A stretch of DNA of 64,000 nucleotides, taken from NCBI GenBank assembly GCA_963757125.1, contig CAVWQP010000005.1, forward strand, positions 1 to 64,000. Reading direction: 5' to 3'. The notes beneath the pieces were generated by a model. It was not told the DNA's origin, ran no database searches, and saw only the letters and a list, made by a program, of their open reading frames with translations. Position numbers and translations under genes: made by a program. Within the stretch, counting starts at the first letter, position 1; each line of letters starts with the position of its first letter. Positions 51,355 through 59,356 of the stretch are shown here, piece by piece. The stretch is from CAVVSD01 sp963757125 (GTDB taxonomy: Bacteria > Actinomycetota > Thermoleophilia > Solirubrobacterales > Solirubrobacteraceae).

Positions 51355-52419
51355 TCACCGCGCCTCCTCCCCCAGAAGCGTTCGGAACCTCGGGCGCTGC
51401 AGGAGCCGGCCGAGGATCCCGGCGATGCGGTCACCGGAGACGACCATTCCGATGATGATCGCGCCGCCGAAGACGATGAACTGGAAGGCGGTGTTGAGCC
51501 CGAGGACCCGCAGCATCTGGTTGAGCAGCGTCAGGGCGAAGGCCGCGACCCAGGTCGACGTCACGCTCGACAAACCTCCGGTGAGCGACGTGCCCGCGAG
51601 GACGACCGCCGCGATCGGGCCGAACAGGTACGGCTGCCCCGGGTCGGTGCCCGGGTTGTTGATGACGCCCGCCAGGAAGATCGCCGCGATGCCGGCGCAC
51701 ATCGCCGAGCCGACGTACGCGGCGACGACGTTGCGCTTGACGTGGATCCCGGCGATCCATGCTGCGCGCGGGTTGGCGCCCACCGCCTGGAAGCGGCGGC
51801 CCGCCGGGGTCGAGCGCAGCAGCAGCGCCAGCAGGACCGTGAACACGATCCCCGCCCAGAACACCCAGCTGACCCCGAGGAGCGGCTTCTCGAAGACCCA
51901 GTTGGACAGCGCCGGGGGGACCTCGGACTCGTTCGCCGTCCCCAGCCGGTAGTACTGGGTGACGCCGCCGAGGACGAGCCCGACGGCCAGCGTGACGATC
52001 AGCGGGTTGAGCCCGACGATCGCGATGAGGACGCCGTTGACGAGGCCGATGACGATGGCGACCGCGAGGACGACGAGCACCGTGGTCAGCAGGCGGTCGT
52101 TCTGCCCGTGCGAGACGCCGACCACGACGTTCGCGCACAGCGAGATCGTTCCGGCGACCGACAGGTCGATGCCGCCGGTCATCACGACGAGCATCTGGCC
52201 CAGGGCCGCGATCGCCGTGATCGTGGCGAGCGGCAGGAGCGTGCTCATCGAATCGCTCGAGAGCGTCTGGGGCGCGATGATCTGGCACACGACGAGCAGG
52301 ACGATCGTGGCGACCCAGATCGTCACGAACCGCGTCGAGAAGAGCAGGCTGCCGGTCAGCGACGACAGCCAGCGCCGTCGCGAGGCGCCCGCGGAGGCGG
52401 ACCCGTTCACGCTCGCCAA
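51355..52419 (-). CDS. ribose-type ABC transporter permease 1
   Basis: 354 residues of the BPD_transp_2 family with eight or nine membrane segments and the pattern LVVMTGGIDLSVAGTISLCA (about 77), a near match to the family signature, plus VVLAGTSLTGGLSSV (about 275). The start is uncertain: TTG at 52419 or GTG at 52410, neither with a strong ribosome site. First gene of the transporter block, 85 bases behind the amidase. Confidence 0.9.
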   Translation of the reverse strand: MASVNGSASAGASRRRWLSSLTGSLLFSTRFVTIWVATIVLLVVCQIIAPQTLSSDSMSTLLPLATITAIAALGQMLVVMTGGIDLSVAGTISLCANVVVGVSHGQNDRLLTTVLVVLAVAIVIGLVNGVLIAIVGLNPLIVTLAVGLVLGGVTQYYRLGTANESEVPPALSNWVFEKPLLGVSWVFWAGIVFTVLLALLLRSTPAGRRFQAVGANPRAAWIAGIHVKRNVVAAYVGSAMCAGIAAIFLAGVINNPGTDPGQPYLFGPIAAVVLAGTSLTGGLSSVTSTWVAAFALTLLNQMLRVLGLNTAFQFIVFGGAIIIGMVVSGDRIAGILGRLLQRPRFRTLLGEEAR

Positions 52420-52504
52420 TGGACCAGAAGAGGTCCCACGCGCGCAAGCGCCCGCGCACCCGCTGTGCCCTGCCTGGCAAGTCCTGTGCGCAGGGGTACA
52501 AGTC

Positions 52505-53911
52505 CTACAGCGGGCGGCGCGTTCCCCACGGCGCCGCGTCCTCGAAGCGCGCCGCGACGCGCAGCAGCGTCCGCTCCCCGAACCGCGGAGCGACGACCTG
52601 CATCCCGACCGGCAGCCCGTCGGCGGTCGTGCCGCACGGGATGGAGATCGCCGGATGCGTGGTGAGGTTGAACGGATAGGCCAGCGTCCACCCCGTCTTG
52701 GGGTCGACGGGCTGCCCGTCGATCTCCGACGGCCCGTAGGTGACCGTGTCCGCCGGCGGCGGCGGGATGGCGTTCGTGGGACAGACGATGACGTCGTGCT
52801 CGTCGAGGACCGCGCGGACGCGGTCGTACCAGCGGCTGCGCTCGATCTCCGCCTCCCACACGTCGATCGCGCTCTGCGCCCGGCCGCGCTCGATCTCGCG
52901 CAGCACGCCCGGGGTCATCCGCGGCCCGTGCTCGGCCACGCTGTCGCCGAACAGCGTCGCCTCCAGGCCGACCCACAGGCGATGGAGCACCTGCACGAGC
53001 GAGGCGTCGGCCGCGAGGTCGGTCTCCTGGACCGAGCAGCCCAGCCGCTCGAGGGTGCGCGCCGCGTCGCCGACGATCCGCACGACCTCCGGGTCCGCCG
53101 GCAGCCCCAGGCTGGGCGACCAGGCGACGCGTAGCCCGGGGAGATCTCCGTCGAGCGCGCCGAGCCAGTCCTCGCCGGTGTCCGGCAGCGACTTGGGATC
53201 GCGCTCGTCCGGCCCGGCCCACACCGACATGAGCAGCGCGGCGTCGCGCGTCGTCCAGGTGAGCGGTCCGATGCACGCGAGCGTCTCGAAGTACGTCCGC
53301 CCGGTCTCGACGGGGATGCGCCCGAGCTGCGGCTTGAGGCCGAGCACCCCGCAACACGACGCCGGGATGCGGATCGAGCCGCCGGCATCCGACCCCTCCG
53401 CCACCGGACTGAGCGCCGCGGCGACGGCGGCCGCCGACCCGCCCGACGAGCCGCCTGGCGACCGCGTCGGATCCCACGGGTTGACGGTGGTGCCGAACGC
53501 CGGGTTGCTCGCCGAGGCCGCGTGCCCGAACTCCGACGTCATCGTCTTGCCGATCACGATCCCGCCGGCGGCGAGCGTCCGCTCGACGACGATGGCGTCC
53601 GTGTCGGGGACGTGCCCCGCGAACAGGGTGGACCCGAAGCTCGTCTCGATCCCGCGCGTCGGCGTGAGGTCCTTGATGGCGACCGGCACGCCGTGCAGCG
53701 CGCCCAGCGGCTCGCCGGCCAGCACGGCCGCCTCGGCGCGGCGCGCGTGCCGGCGCGCCTCGTCCGCGGGGACGGTGCGGAACGCGTGCAGCGCGGGATC
53801 GAGCCGGTCGATCCGGTCGAGGAACGCATCGAGCACCTCGACCGGCGAGACCTCCCGCGTCCGGACGGCGTGGGCCAGGCCGGTCGCGTCGCGCAGGTGC
53901 AGCTCGGTCAC
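52505..53911 (-). CDS. amidase-signature family hydrolase
   Basis: 468 residues. The catalytic Ser-cisSer-Lys triad is visible: lysine in VPVAIKDLTPT (about 76), serine in SPGGSSGGSAAAVA (about 149) and serine in GSDAGGSIRIPAS (about 173). It hydrolyses amides to acids and ammonia; this family also includes aryl-acylamidases and GatA. The context (transporter, EthD, MBL-fold and F420 genes) argues for small-molecule catabolism and against GatA, as no gatB or gatC is nearby. GTG 53911 overlaps the MBL-fold stop. Confidence 0.9.
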   Translation of the reverse strand: MTELHLRDATGLAHAVRTREVSPVEVLDAFLDRIDRLDPALHAFRTVPADEARRHARRAEAAVLAGEPLGALHGVPVAIKDLTPTRGIETSFGSTLFAGHVPDTDAIVVERTLAAGGIVIGKTMTSEFGHAASASNPAFGTTVNPWDPTRSPGGSSGGSAAAVAAALSPVAEGSDAGGSIRIPASCCGVLGLKPQLGRIPVETGRTYFETLACIGPLTWTTRDAALLMSVWAGPDERDPKSLPDTGEDWLGALDGDLPGLRVAWSPSLGLPADPEVVRIVGDAARTLERLGCSVQETDLAADASLVQVLHRLWVGLEATLFGDSVAEHGPRMTPGVLREIERGRAQSAIDVWEAEIERSRWYDRVRAVLDEHDVIVCPTNAIPPPPADTVTYGPSEIDGQPVDPKTGWTLAYPFNLTTHPAISIPCGTTADGLPVGMQVVAPRFGERTLLRVAARFEDAAPWGTRRPL

Positions 53912-54669
53912 GCGCGCCCGCCGAGGCGTAGGCCCTCGCGGATCCGCGGCAGCGTCGCGCGGGGATCGGAGATCGGCAGCCCGTGCGTCGGCGCGATGAG
54001 CGCGACGTCGAGCTCGCGCAACACGAGCTCGTCGAGCCGCCTGATGTAGGGCTCCATGTCCGTCAGGCGCGGCCAGGGCAGCGTGAGCTCGGCGAACACG
54101 GCCGTCATGTCGGGCAGGTCGAGGGCCATCGTCTCCTCCGCCAGCTTCCCGCAGTGCTCGAGCTCGTGCCAGTGGTGGTGGGCGAAGCCCTCCCCGGCGA
54201 ACAGCACGCGCCGTAGCCGGTCGTATCCCCACAGGGAGGACACGTGGTCGCGGATGACCGCCTCGACGGCGATGAACTCCGTCCCCCCCAGGTCGAGGGA
54301 CTCGCCCACCTCGAGGGGGCGCAGGCGGTGCTCCAGGCGCGGGAACACCAGGTGCAGATCGTGCACGTCGCCACACAGCTCGGCCCGCGGCCAGCGTCGC
54401 AGCCACCGCTCGGCCCCCGACGCACTGCCGGTCTGGATGTGCGTGGTGAAGACGTAGCGCAGCTCCGGGGCGGCCTGCAGGAGCACCGACAGCTCCTCCT
54501 CGATCGCGTCGAGATCGCGAGGATGACCGGCTTCCACGAGCAGCGAGCAGGCGGTGCCGATCACGAGGTAGACCGAGTTGCAGCTGTGCAGCAGCGATCC
54601 CATGTACGCATGCTCCTGGCAGGCGGGGAGCCAGAAGATCCCGGGCGCGAGCTCGCGTGCCGGCGTCAT
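53908..54669 (-). CDS. metallo-beta-lactamase-fold protein with altered metal site
   Basis: 253 residues with the MBL order of strands: NSVYLVIGTACSLLVEAGHP, then FTTHIQTGSASGAERWL where hydrolases have HxHxDH, then LFAGEGFAHHHW and APTHGLPI near the end. Only the first histidine and the closing histidine of the classic set remain; the DH pair is missing. It resembles the flavodiiron/ODP branch, where iron is bound by variant residues, so it may bind a different metal or have lost activity. ATG 54669 overlaps the stop of the sibling gene at 54666. Confidence 0.75.
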   Translation of the reverse strand: MTPARELAPGIFWLPACQEHAYMGSLLHSCNSVYLVIGTACSLLVEAGHPRDLDAIEEELSVLLQAAPELRYVFTTHIQTGSASGAERWLRRWPRAELCGDVHDLHLVFPRLEHRLRPLEVGESLDLGGTEFIAVEAVIRDHVSSLWGYDRLRRVLFAGEGFAHHHWHELEHCGKLAEETMALDLPDMTAVFAELTLPWPRLTDMEPYIRRLDELVLRELDVALIAPTHGLPISDPRATLPRIREGLRLGGRA

Positions 54670-55475
54670 CCCCCTCCGAGCCTCCGCAGCGCTTGCTGGA
54701 GAAGCTCGTGGTGACGGCTTACGACGTCGCGCCCGCGCAGCACGCAGCCGTAGGACGGCGCGATCACCTCGATGTCGAGATGCTCGAACACCGACGCGAG
54801 CGCGCGTCGCAGCGGCGAGACCTGTGCGCCCTGCAGCCACCAGAACCGGCCACGCGCGAGGTGGTCGCTGACGTCCTGCATCGTCGTCGTGTCCCCGCCC
54901 GCGTCGACGATCCACGGCCCGTCCTCCGACGGCCGGCGCACGTGGGTGAACGCGTCGGACGTGAACAGCGCACGCGTCGACGCGTCGTAGAGCCAGACCG
55001 TGGGCGGCAGTCGCAGCACCGCCTCCATGGTCTGCACGCGCCGCGCGCCGACCTCGACGTGCTGCTCCCCCGGGACGCCGATCGTCCGAACCAGCGGGCG
55101 TTCGACGCCGCCGCCGCGGAAGTCGATCCACGACGCAACGTCGGGACGCAGCCCGTACAGAGTCCCGACGCCGAAGCGCTCGATGATCGCCCGGGCGTTG
55201 CACACGGAGTGGAACTCGGTGAGCGTCAGCGGGAACAGCCCGATCTCGCTGCGGCCCTCGAGCACGACCGCCAGGCGCCGCAGCAGGCTGGCCTCGTGGA
55301 CGCTGAGCCCGGCCTCGACCACCAGCGCGGACTCGTGCTCGACAAGCACGTAGGTGTTCATGGGCGCGAAGCCGCGCGCGTCGTGCGCATGCGTCGTGAC
55401 GCGCCCGTCGAGCCGGTACGGGCTGGGCAGCCCGACGAGGCGGCCGTCACAGAGGTCGAGGATGTCCGTGCCCAT
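54666..55475 (-). CDS. second MBL-fold-like protein, degenerate
   Basis: 269 residues, similar in plan to its downstream neighbour: NTYVLVEHESALVVEAGLSVH, LTLTEFHSVCNARAIIERFG in place of the HxHxDH strand, VWLYDASTRALFTSDAF and VIAPSYGCVLRG in place of the P-G-H-G strand. The metal ligands are nearly all gone. The pair probably arose by duplication and may form a heterodimer. No enzymatic function can be claimed. Confidence 0.65.
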   Translation of the reverse strand: MGTDILDLCDGRLVGLPSPYRLDGRVTTHAHDARGFAPMNTYVLVEHESALVVEAGLSVHEASLLRRLAVVLEGRSEIGLFPLTLTEFHSVCNARAIIERFGVGTLYGLRPDVASWIDFRGGGVERPLVRTIGVPGEQHVEVGARRVQTMEAVLRLPPTVWLYDASTRALFTSDAFTHVRRPSEDGPWIVDAGGDTTTMQDVSDHLARGRFWWLQGAQVSPLRRALASVFEHLDIEVIAPSYGCVLRGRDVVSRHHELLQQALRRLGGG

Positions 55476-55491
55476 CGCCGGGCCGGCGGCG

Positions 55492-55866
55492 TCAGTCCGC
55501 CGCGGTGTAGGGGCGTTGGTCCGGCGCGGCGTCCCAGCGCATGACGTGCTCGGTCACGAAGCCGCCCATCGCGGCGCCCATGTCGAACCCGTTGGGCCCG
55601 TCGGCATCGAGGGCCTGCCACTCGGGGCTGGCCAGCGTGCGCCGGCAGGTCTCGAGGTCGTCGAACCACACCTCGACGCACCCGTCGAACTCGAGTCCGC
55701 CCTGCGCGTACTCCTCGTCGACCGGTCCCTTGAAGTGGTTCTGGACGTACCGGCGCATCCCCATGTTGCGCAGCGCGAGCGCGCCGTGGTCGTTGCGCCA
55801 CCAGCGCCGCACCTCGTCGGGGTCGAGGTCCTTGCGGAACTTCATGAGGAAGATGACCTTGACCAT
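55492..55866 (-). CDS. single-domain EthD-like protein
   Basis: 124 residues, one barrel: MVKVIFLMKFRKDL, then VRRWWRNDHGALALRN and MRRYVQNHFKG, then FDGCVEVWFDDLE. Expected to dimerise. It lies two bases after the two-domain EthD gene and 16 before the MBL-fold gene. Confidence 0.82.
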   Translation of the reverse strand: MVKVIFLMKFRKDLDPDEVRRWWRNDHGALALRNMGMRRYVQNHFKGPVDEEYAQGGLEFDGCVEVWFDDLETCRRTLASPEWQALDADGPNGFDMGAAMGGFVTEHVMRWDAAPDQRPYTAAD

Positions 55867-55868
55867 CG

Positions 55869-56585
55869 CTAGCCCTTCAGGACGCGCTCCTCGACGATCG
55901 CCGACTCGAACAGGCTCATGTCGAAGAGGTTGTCGCCGTCCTCGCCGAGGGCGGCCCACTCCGGCGATCCCATGGCCTCCTGGTAGACGCCGGGGTCCGC
56001 GTACCACGACTCGGAGAAGCCGTCGAACGCCAGGCGCTCCGAGCCGGCCGCGGGACGGATGGCATGGTTCTGCGTGTAGTGGCCGATCTGCGTGATCTTC
56101 ACCGCGATCTCGCGATGCGTCCCGGCCCAGTAGGCGTTGGCGTCCTCGCGGTCCATGTCCCTGCGGTACTGCAGGAAGCCAATGAGCTTGATCGGACCGT
56201 TCGGCGGGGTGCTGACGCCGTCGCCCTTCGAGCCAAGGCCCTCGCGCACGACGCGCTCCTCGATCTCCGCGCCCCTGCCGTCGAGCGTCCATTCGGTGTC
56301 GAAGATCTCGCGACCGTCGTCCATCACGGCCTGCCACTCGGGCGACTCGAGCGCCGCGAGGTACGCGTCGCGGTCCTTCCACCAGAACGCGGCGAAGCCG
56401 TCGAACGGCGGCGGCCCGTCGACGGCTCCCTCGAGCGTCGCGGTCGTGACCACGGGGTTCTGCACGTAGCGCTCCACGCCAGGCACCGCCACGCAGAGCG
56501 CGGCGTGCTCGTTCGCCCACCGGCGGTCCATCTCCTCACGGTCGCGGTCCTTCCGGAACCGCACGAACCACACCACCTTGTGCAC
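55869..56585 (-). CDS. two-domain EthD-like protein
   Basis: 238 residues from GTG 56585; GAGGAGG about eight bases upstream fixes this start over GTG at 56603. First barrel: VVWFVRFRKDRD, MDRRWANEHAALC, VERYVQNPV. Second: LIGFLQYRRDMD, NAYWAGTHREIA, IGHYTQNHAI. It follows the F420-type oxidoreductase by 18 bases. Confidence 0.82.
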   Translation of the reverse strand: MHKVVWFVRFRKDRDREEMDRRWANEHAALCVAVPGVERYVQNPVVTTATLEGAVDGPPPFDGFAAFWWKDRDAYLAALESPEWQAVMDDGREIFDTEWTLDGRGAEIEERVVREGLGSKGDGVSTPPNGPIKLIGFLQYRRDMDREDANAYWAGTHREIAVKITQIGHYTQNHAIRPAAGSERLAFDGFSESWYADPGVYQEAMGSPEWAALGEDGDNLFDMSLFESAIVEERVLKG

Positions 56586-56603
56586 GGCCACTCCTCCTCT
56601 CAC

Positions 56604-57440
56604 CTACGTCCCGAAGGCCTTCGCCATCGCTGTCTCCGCCGTGTCGAGCGCCTGCTCCACGGGCCCGCGGCCGGCGGAGGGGATCTCGAACAGCACACGG
56701 TCGATCCCCGCCTCGAGGTACTGCTCGAGCGTCCCGGGATCCGTGGGAGCGCCGCCGACGACGACGGTCACCGTGCGGCCCTGCTCCGCCGCGCGGCGGC
56801 GCAGCTCGGCGACCTGATCGAGCAGCCCGTCGTACGGGAACGGGAACCATCCGTCGCCGAACGCCAGGACGCGGTCGAGCACCGTCGGACCGAGGCCGCC
56901 GACGAGCACCGGCGGGTGCGGACGCTGCGCGGGCTTCGGCCACGACCAGATGCGATCGAACGAGATGTGGCGCCCGTCGTAGGTCGCCTCGTCCTGGGTC
57001 CAGATCGCCTTCATCGCCTCGACGGACTCCGCCATACGGGAGAACCGGGTCCGAGGATCCGTGCCGTGGTTCTCCATCTCCTCGCGGTTCCACCCCGCGC
57101 CCACGCCGACCTCGACGCGGCCGCCCGACATGTGGTCGATGCTCGCGATCTCCTTCGCGGTCACGATCGGGTCGCGCTGTGCGATGAGGCAGATGCCGCT
57201 GCCGACCCGCAGGGACGTCGTCGCCATCGCCGCGGCGGTGAGCGCGACGAACACGTCGTAGGTGTTCCAGTACTTGCGTTCGAGCGGCTCGCCGCCGGGG
57301 AACGGCGTGATGCGGCTCGCGGGGATGTGCGTGTGCTCGGAGAAGAACAGGTAGCGGTGACCCCGTTCCTCGACGAGCCGTGCGAGGTCCCCGGGACGCA
57401 TCGCGTCGTGCGTTGGGAAGGTGGTGACGCCGTTCTCCAT
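56604..57440 (-). CDS. LLM-class (F420-dependent type) oxidoreductase
   Basis: 278 residues of the luciferase-like monooxygenase fold, TIGR03619-like. Typical marks are HTHIPASRITPFPGG (about 36), the loop VGVGAGWNREEMENHGTD (about 112) and PVLVGGLGPTVLDRVLAFGD (about 172; 20 residues or fewer in each). Cofactor F420 is likely for actinobacterial members but FMN cannot be excluded. First gene of the EthD/MBL/amidase block and 139 bases behind the AraC regulator. That gap (57441-57579) holds no gene and no convincing promoter hexamers. Confidence 0.83.
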   Translation of the reverse strand: MENGVTTFPTHDAMRPGDLARLVEERGHRYLFFSEHTHIPASRITPFPGGEPLERKYWNTYDVFVALTAAAMATTSLRVGSGICLIAQRDPIVTAKEIASIDHMSGGRVEVGVGAGWNREEMENHGTDPRTRFSRMAESVEAMKAIWTQDEATYDGRHISFDRIWSWPKPAQRPHPPVLVGGLGPTVLDRVLAFGDGWFPFPYDGLLDQVAELRRRAAEQGRTVTVVVGGAPTDPGTLEQYLEAGIDRVLFEIPSAGRGPVEQALDTAETAMAKAFGT

Positions 57441-57579
57441 GTGCAGCTCTCCCGCTCCGTCCGGGATGCGTGGCGCCCCGGCGGGAGCGACCGTACTTCC
57501 GCACAATCGCCGCGCCCACCGGCAGTACACGCGCCGTCAACAACAGTGCGCCGACATGCTCGGCGCGCGCGACGGAGCG

Positions 57580-58530
57580 CTAGAGCACTGCGGTGCGGCC
57601 GCGGTACTCGCGTGGCGAGCAGCCGTACGTGGCCCGGAACAGGCGGCTGAAGTGCGCGCCGTTCGTGAGCCCCCAGCGGCTCGCGATGGTCACGATCGTC
57701 TGGTCGGCGAACGCCGGGTTGAGGAGGTCGCGCTGGCAGTGGTCGAGGCGCTTCTGACGGACCCACTCGGAGACGCTCACGCCCTCGGGCTCGAAGAGCT
57801 TGTGCAGGTAGCGCACCGAGATGTAGTGCGCGGCCGCGATCGACTCGGGGCCGATTCCGGGATCGTCGAGGTGGCCCTCGATCCAGGCCTTGATGCGCGG
57901 CCGCAGCGCGGTCGACGGCACAGCCTGTCCATGGCCGGCACCGTCGGTCGCCAGCGTCCGCAGGAGCCCGAAGACGGTCTCGCTGAGGTCGTCGTGGTGC
58001 TCGGCGACCTCACCGTGGTCGAGCCGATCGACGAGGCCGCAGAGGAACGGCGCCATGAGGCTCGGGAGGCTCGAGTCGCCTGGGATCCGGACCGCTGTCC
58101 GCTTGCACACGGCCGCCGCGTGCGCACGGAGCATGACCTTCGGCAAGGAGAACGAGATGAGCTCGAACGGTTCCATCGCCCGCATGACGTACGGCCGCGA
58201 GGAGTCCAGCGAGGACATGTCGCCGGGCGCCAGGGTGCTCGAGCGGTCGTCCTGGCTGATCCGGCAGCGCCCGCGGCGCATGACGTAGAAGTCCAGCCTC
58301 TCAGGATCGCCCATCGCGATGCACCGCGGGGTGCGCAGCACCGTGTTCGGGTCGGCCGCCACGAGGAACGCCCAGATGGTGCCGAGCTCGAAGCGAGCCA
58401 TGCGTCCGGCGTACGGCCGGCTGGCCAGCGAGTTGATCCCGACCGGATGGTAGGACCGCGCCGTGACATCGGACCACGCCTCGATCCGATGGTCCGGCGG
58501 GACCGTCGACGTATCGATCAGCAGACCCAT
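57580..58530 (-). CDS. AraC-family regulator with cupin-like AraC-binding domain
   Basis: 316 residues: an N-terminal AraC_binding_2-type domain (about 1-170) and a C-terminal pair of HTHs (about 215-310) with SIAAAHYISVRYLHKLFEPE and the family ending ATYGCSPREYRGR. The ATG at 58530 is preceded by GGGGGGAGGG. It is the only regulator near the LLM/EthD/MBL/amidase/ABC cluster and is transcribed in the same direction, so it may activate that cluster; this is inference from position. Confidence 0.87.
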   Translation of the reverse strand: MGLLIDTSTVPPDHRIEAWSDVTARSYHPVGINSLASRPYAGRMARFELGTIWAFLVAADPNTVLRTPRCIAMGDPERLDFYVMRRGRCRISQDDRSSTLAPGDMSSLDSSRPYVMRAMEPFELISFSLPKVMLRAHAAAVCKRTAVRIPGDSSLPSLMAPFLCGLVDRLDHGEVAEHHDDLSETVFGLLRTLATDGAGHGQAVPSTALRPRIKAWIEGHLDDPGIGPESIAAAHYISVRYLHKLFEPEGVSVSEWVRQKRLDHCQRDLLNPAFADQTIVTIASRWGLTNGAHFSRLFRATYGCSPREYRGRTAVL

Positions 58531-58712
58531 CTGCCCTCCCCCCGAGAGACCCGTCACCGCGGCCCCTCGTCGTCGCAACATACCTGAGCACCGGCGCCCA
58601 GCGAAGTGGACACTGGCCCCGACCGCCGTGGGTGCTTTCAGCGGCCCTGGGTGACGCCGAGGAGGACGCGTGCGCCGGTGCTCAGTGCGGCGAAGGTGAT
58701 CACTGTGGGGCC

Positions 58713-58728
58713 CGCCCGCCAGCGGGCG
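58713..58728. terminator. GC-rich hairpin, possible terminator of the HD/ligase/paa transcript
   Basis: CGCCCGC-CA-GCGGGCG is a perfect 7-base inverted repeat 60 bases beyond the HD gene stop, in the 257-base gap 58531-58787 that otherwise shows no gene. It lacks a following U-run, so a factor-independent role is uncertain. Confidence 0.4.
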
Positions 58729-58787
58729 TGCGCGGATCGCACACCCACGGTCAAGAACGGTGCGCGCCCAGGCAAGAGCGCCGCGCG

Positions 58788-59330
58788 TCAGCCCACGCGG
58801 GCGCGCATCCGCGCGAGCTCGTCCTCCAGCGCGGGCAGGAACGGCACCTCGGGATGATGGCGGCGCACGACGTTCACCGTGCGCTCGTAGTGCTCGAGCT
58901 TCTGGGGGTCGGGCACGCCGCCGGACGCGTTGAGCTTGCGGGCGCTCGCGAGCTTGTCGGCGGTGAAGATCGACGCCGCGGAGTGCCCGTCGGACGCGGC
59001 GCGCCGGCGCAGCTCGCGCTTGCGCTCGTCGTAGGCGTCGATGCCCGGGTCCTCCGTCAGCTGGGCGACGAGGCGCGCGACGTCGGGCCCGAAGCGCTCG
59101 GCGAGCTCGTCCGCGCTCCCGGGGCTGTCCTCGACGACATCGTGCAGCAGTGCGGCGACGACGACGTGCTCGGGGTAGCCCGTCTCGGCCAGCAGCTCCG
59201 CGACGGCGGTGGGGTGATCGATGGTCGTGACGCCCAGGGCGTGCGCGTCGCGCGCGAACCGATAGGCGTCGGTGATGCGGGCCGAGCGTCGGGCGAACTC
59301 CGGTATGCCCGACCCGGTGTCAAGGGACAT
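58788..59330 (-). CDS. HD-domain hydrolase resembling small alarmone (SpoT/Mesh1-like) hydrolases
   Basis: 180 residues, close in length to single-domain (p)ppGpp hydrolases. The HD motif appears as DHPTAVAELLAETG (about 38-51) and AALLHDVVEDSPGS (about 59-72), a near match to SpoT, and a later ADKLASARKL fits the SpoT metal and base-binding helix. No synthetase, TGS or ACT domain. ppGpp hydrolysis is the best guess; other nucleotide phosphohydrolysis is possible. It follows the acyl-CoA ligase on the same strand after 26 bases, an unexpected place for an alarmone enzyme. Confidence 0.8.
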   Translation of the reverse strand: MSLDTGSGIPEFARRSARITDAYRFARDAHALGVTTIDHPTAVAELLAETGYPEHVVVAALLHDVVEDSPGSADELAERFGPDVARLVAQLTEDPGIDAYDERKRELRRRAASDGHSAASIFTADKLASARKLNASGGVPDPQKLEHYERTVNVVRRHHPEVPFLPALEDELARMRARVG

Positions 59331-59356
59331 GGGGTGTGAAAGGTAGCAAGGCAACC

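Noticed and set aside
52505..53911. Calling the amidase GatA
   Set aside because: No gatB or gatC nearby and the catabolic context argues against tRNA amidation.
58531..58787. Possible small RNA or gene in the 257-base gap
   Set aside because: Short frames there have no start with ribosome site and no family sequence; only the hairpin at 58713-58728 was kept, as a possible terminator.
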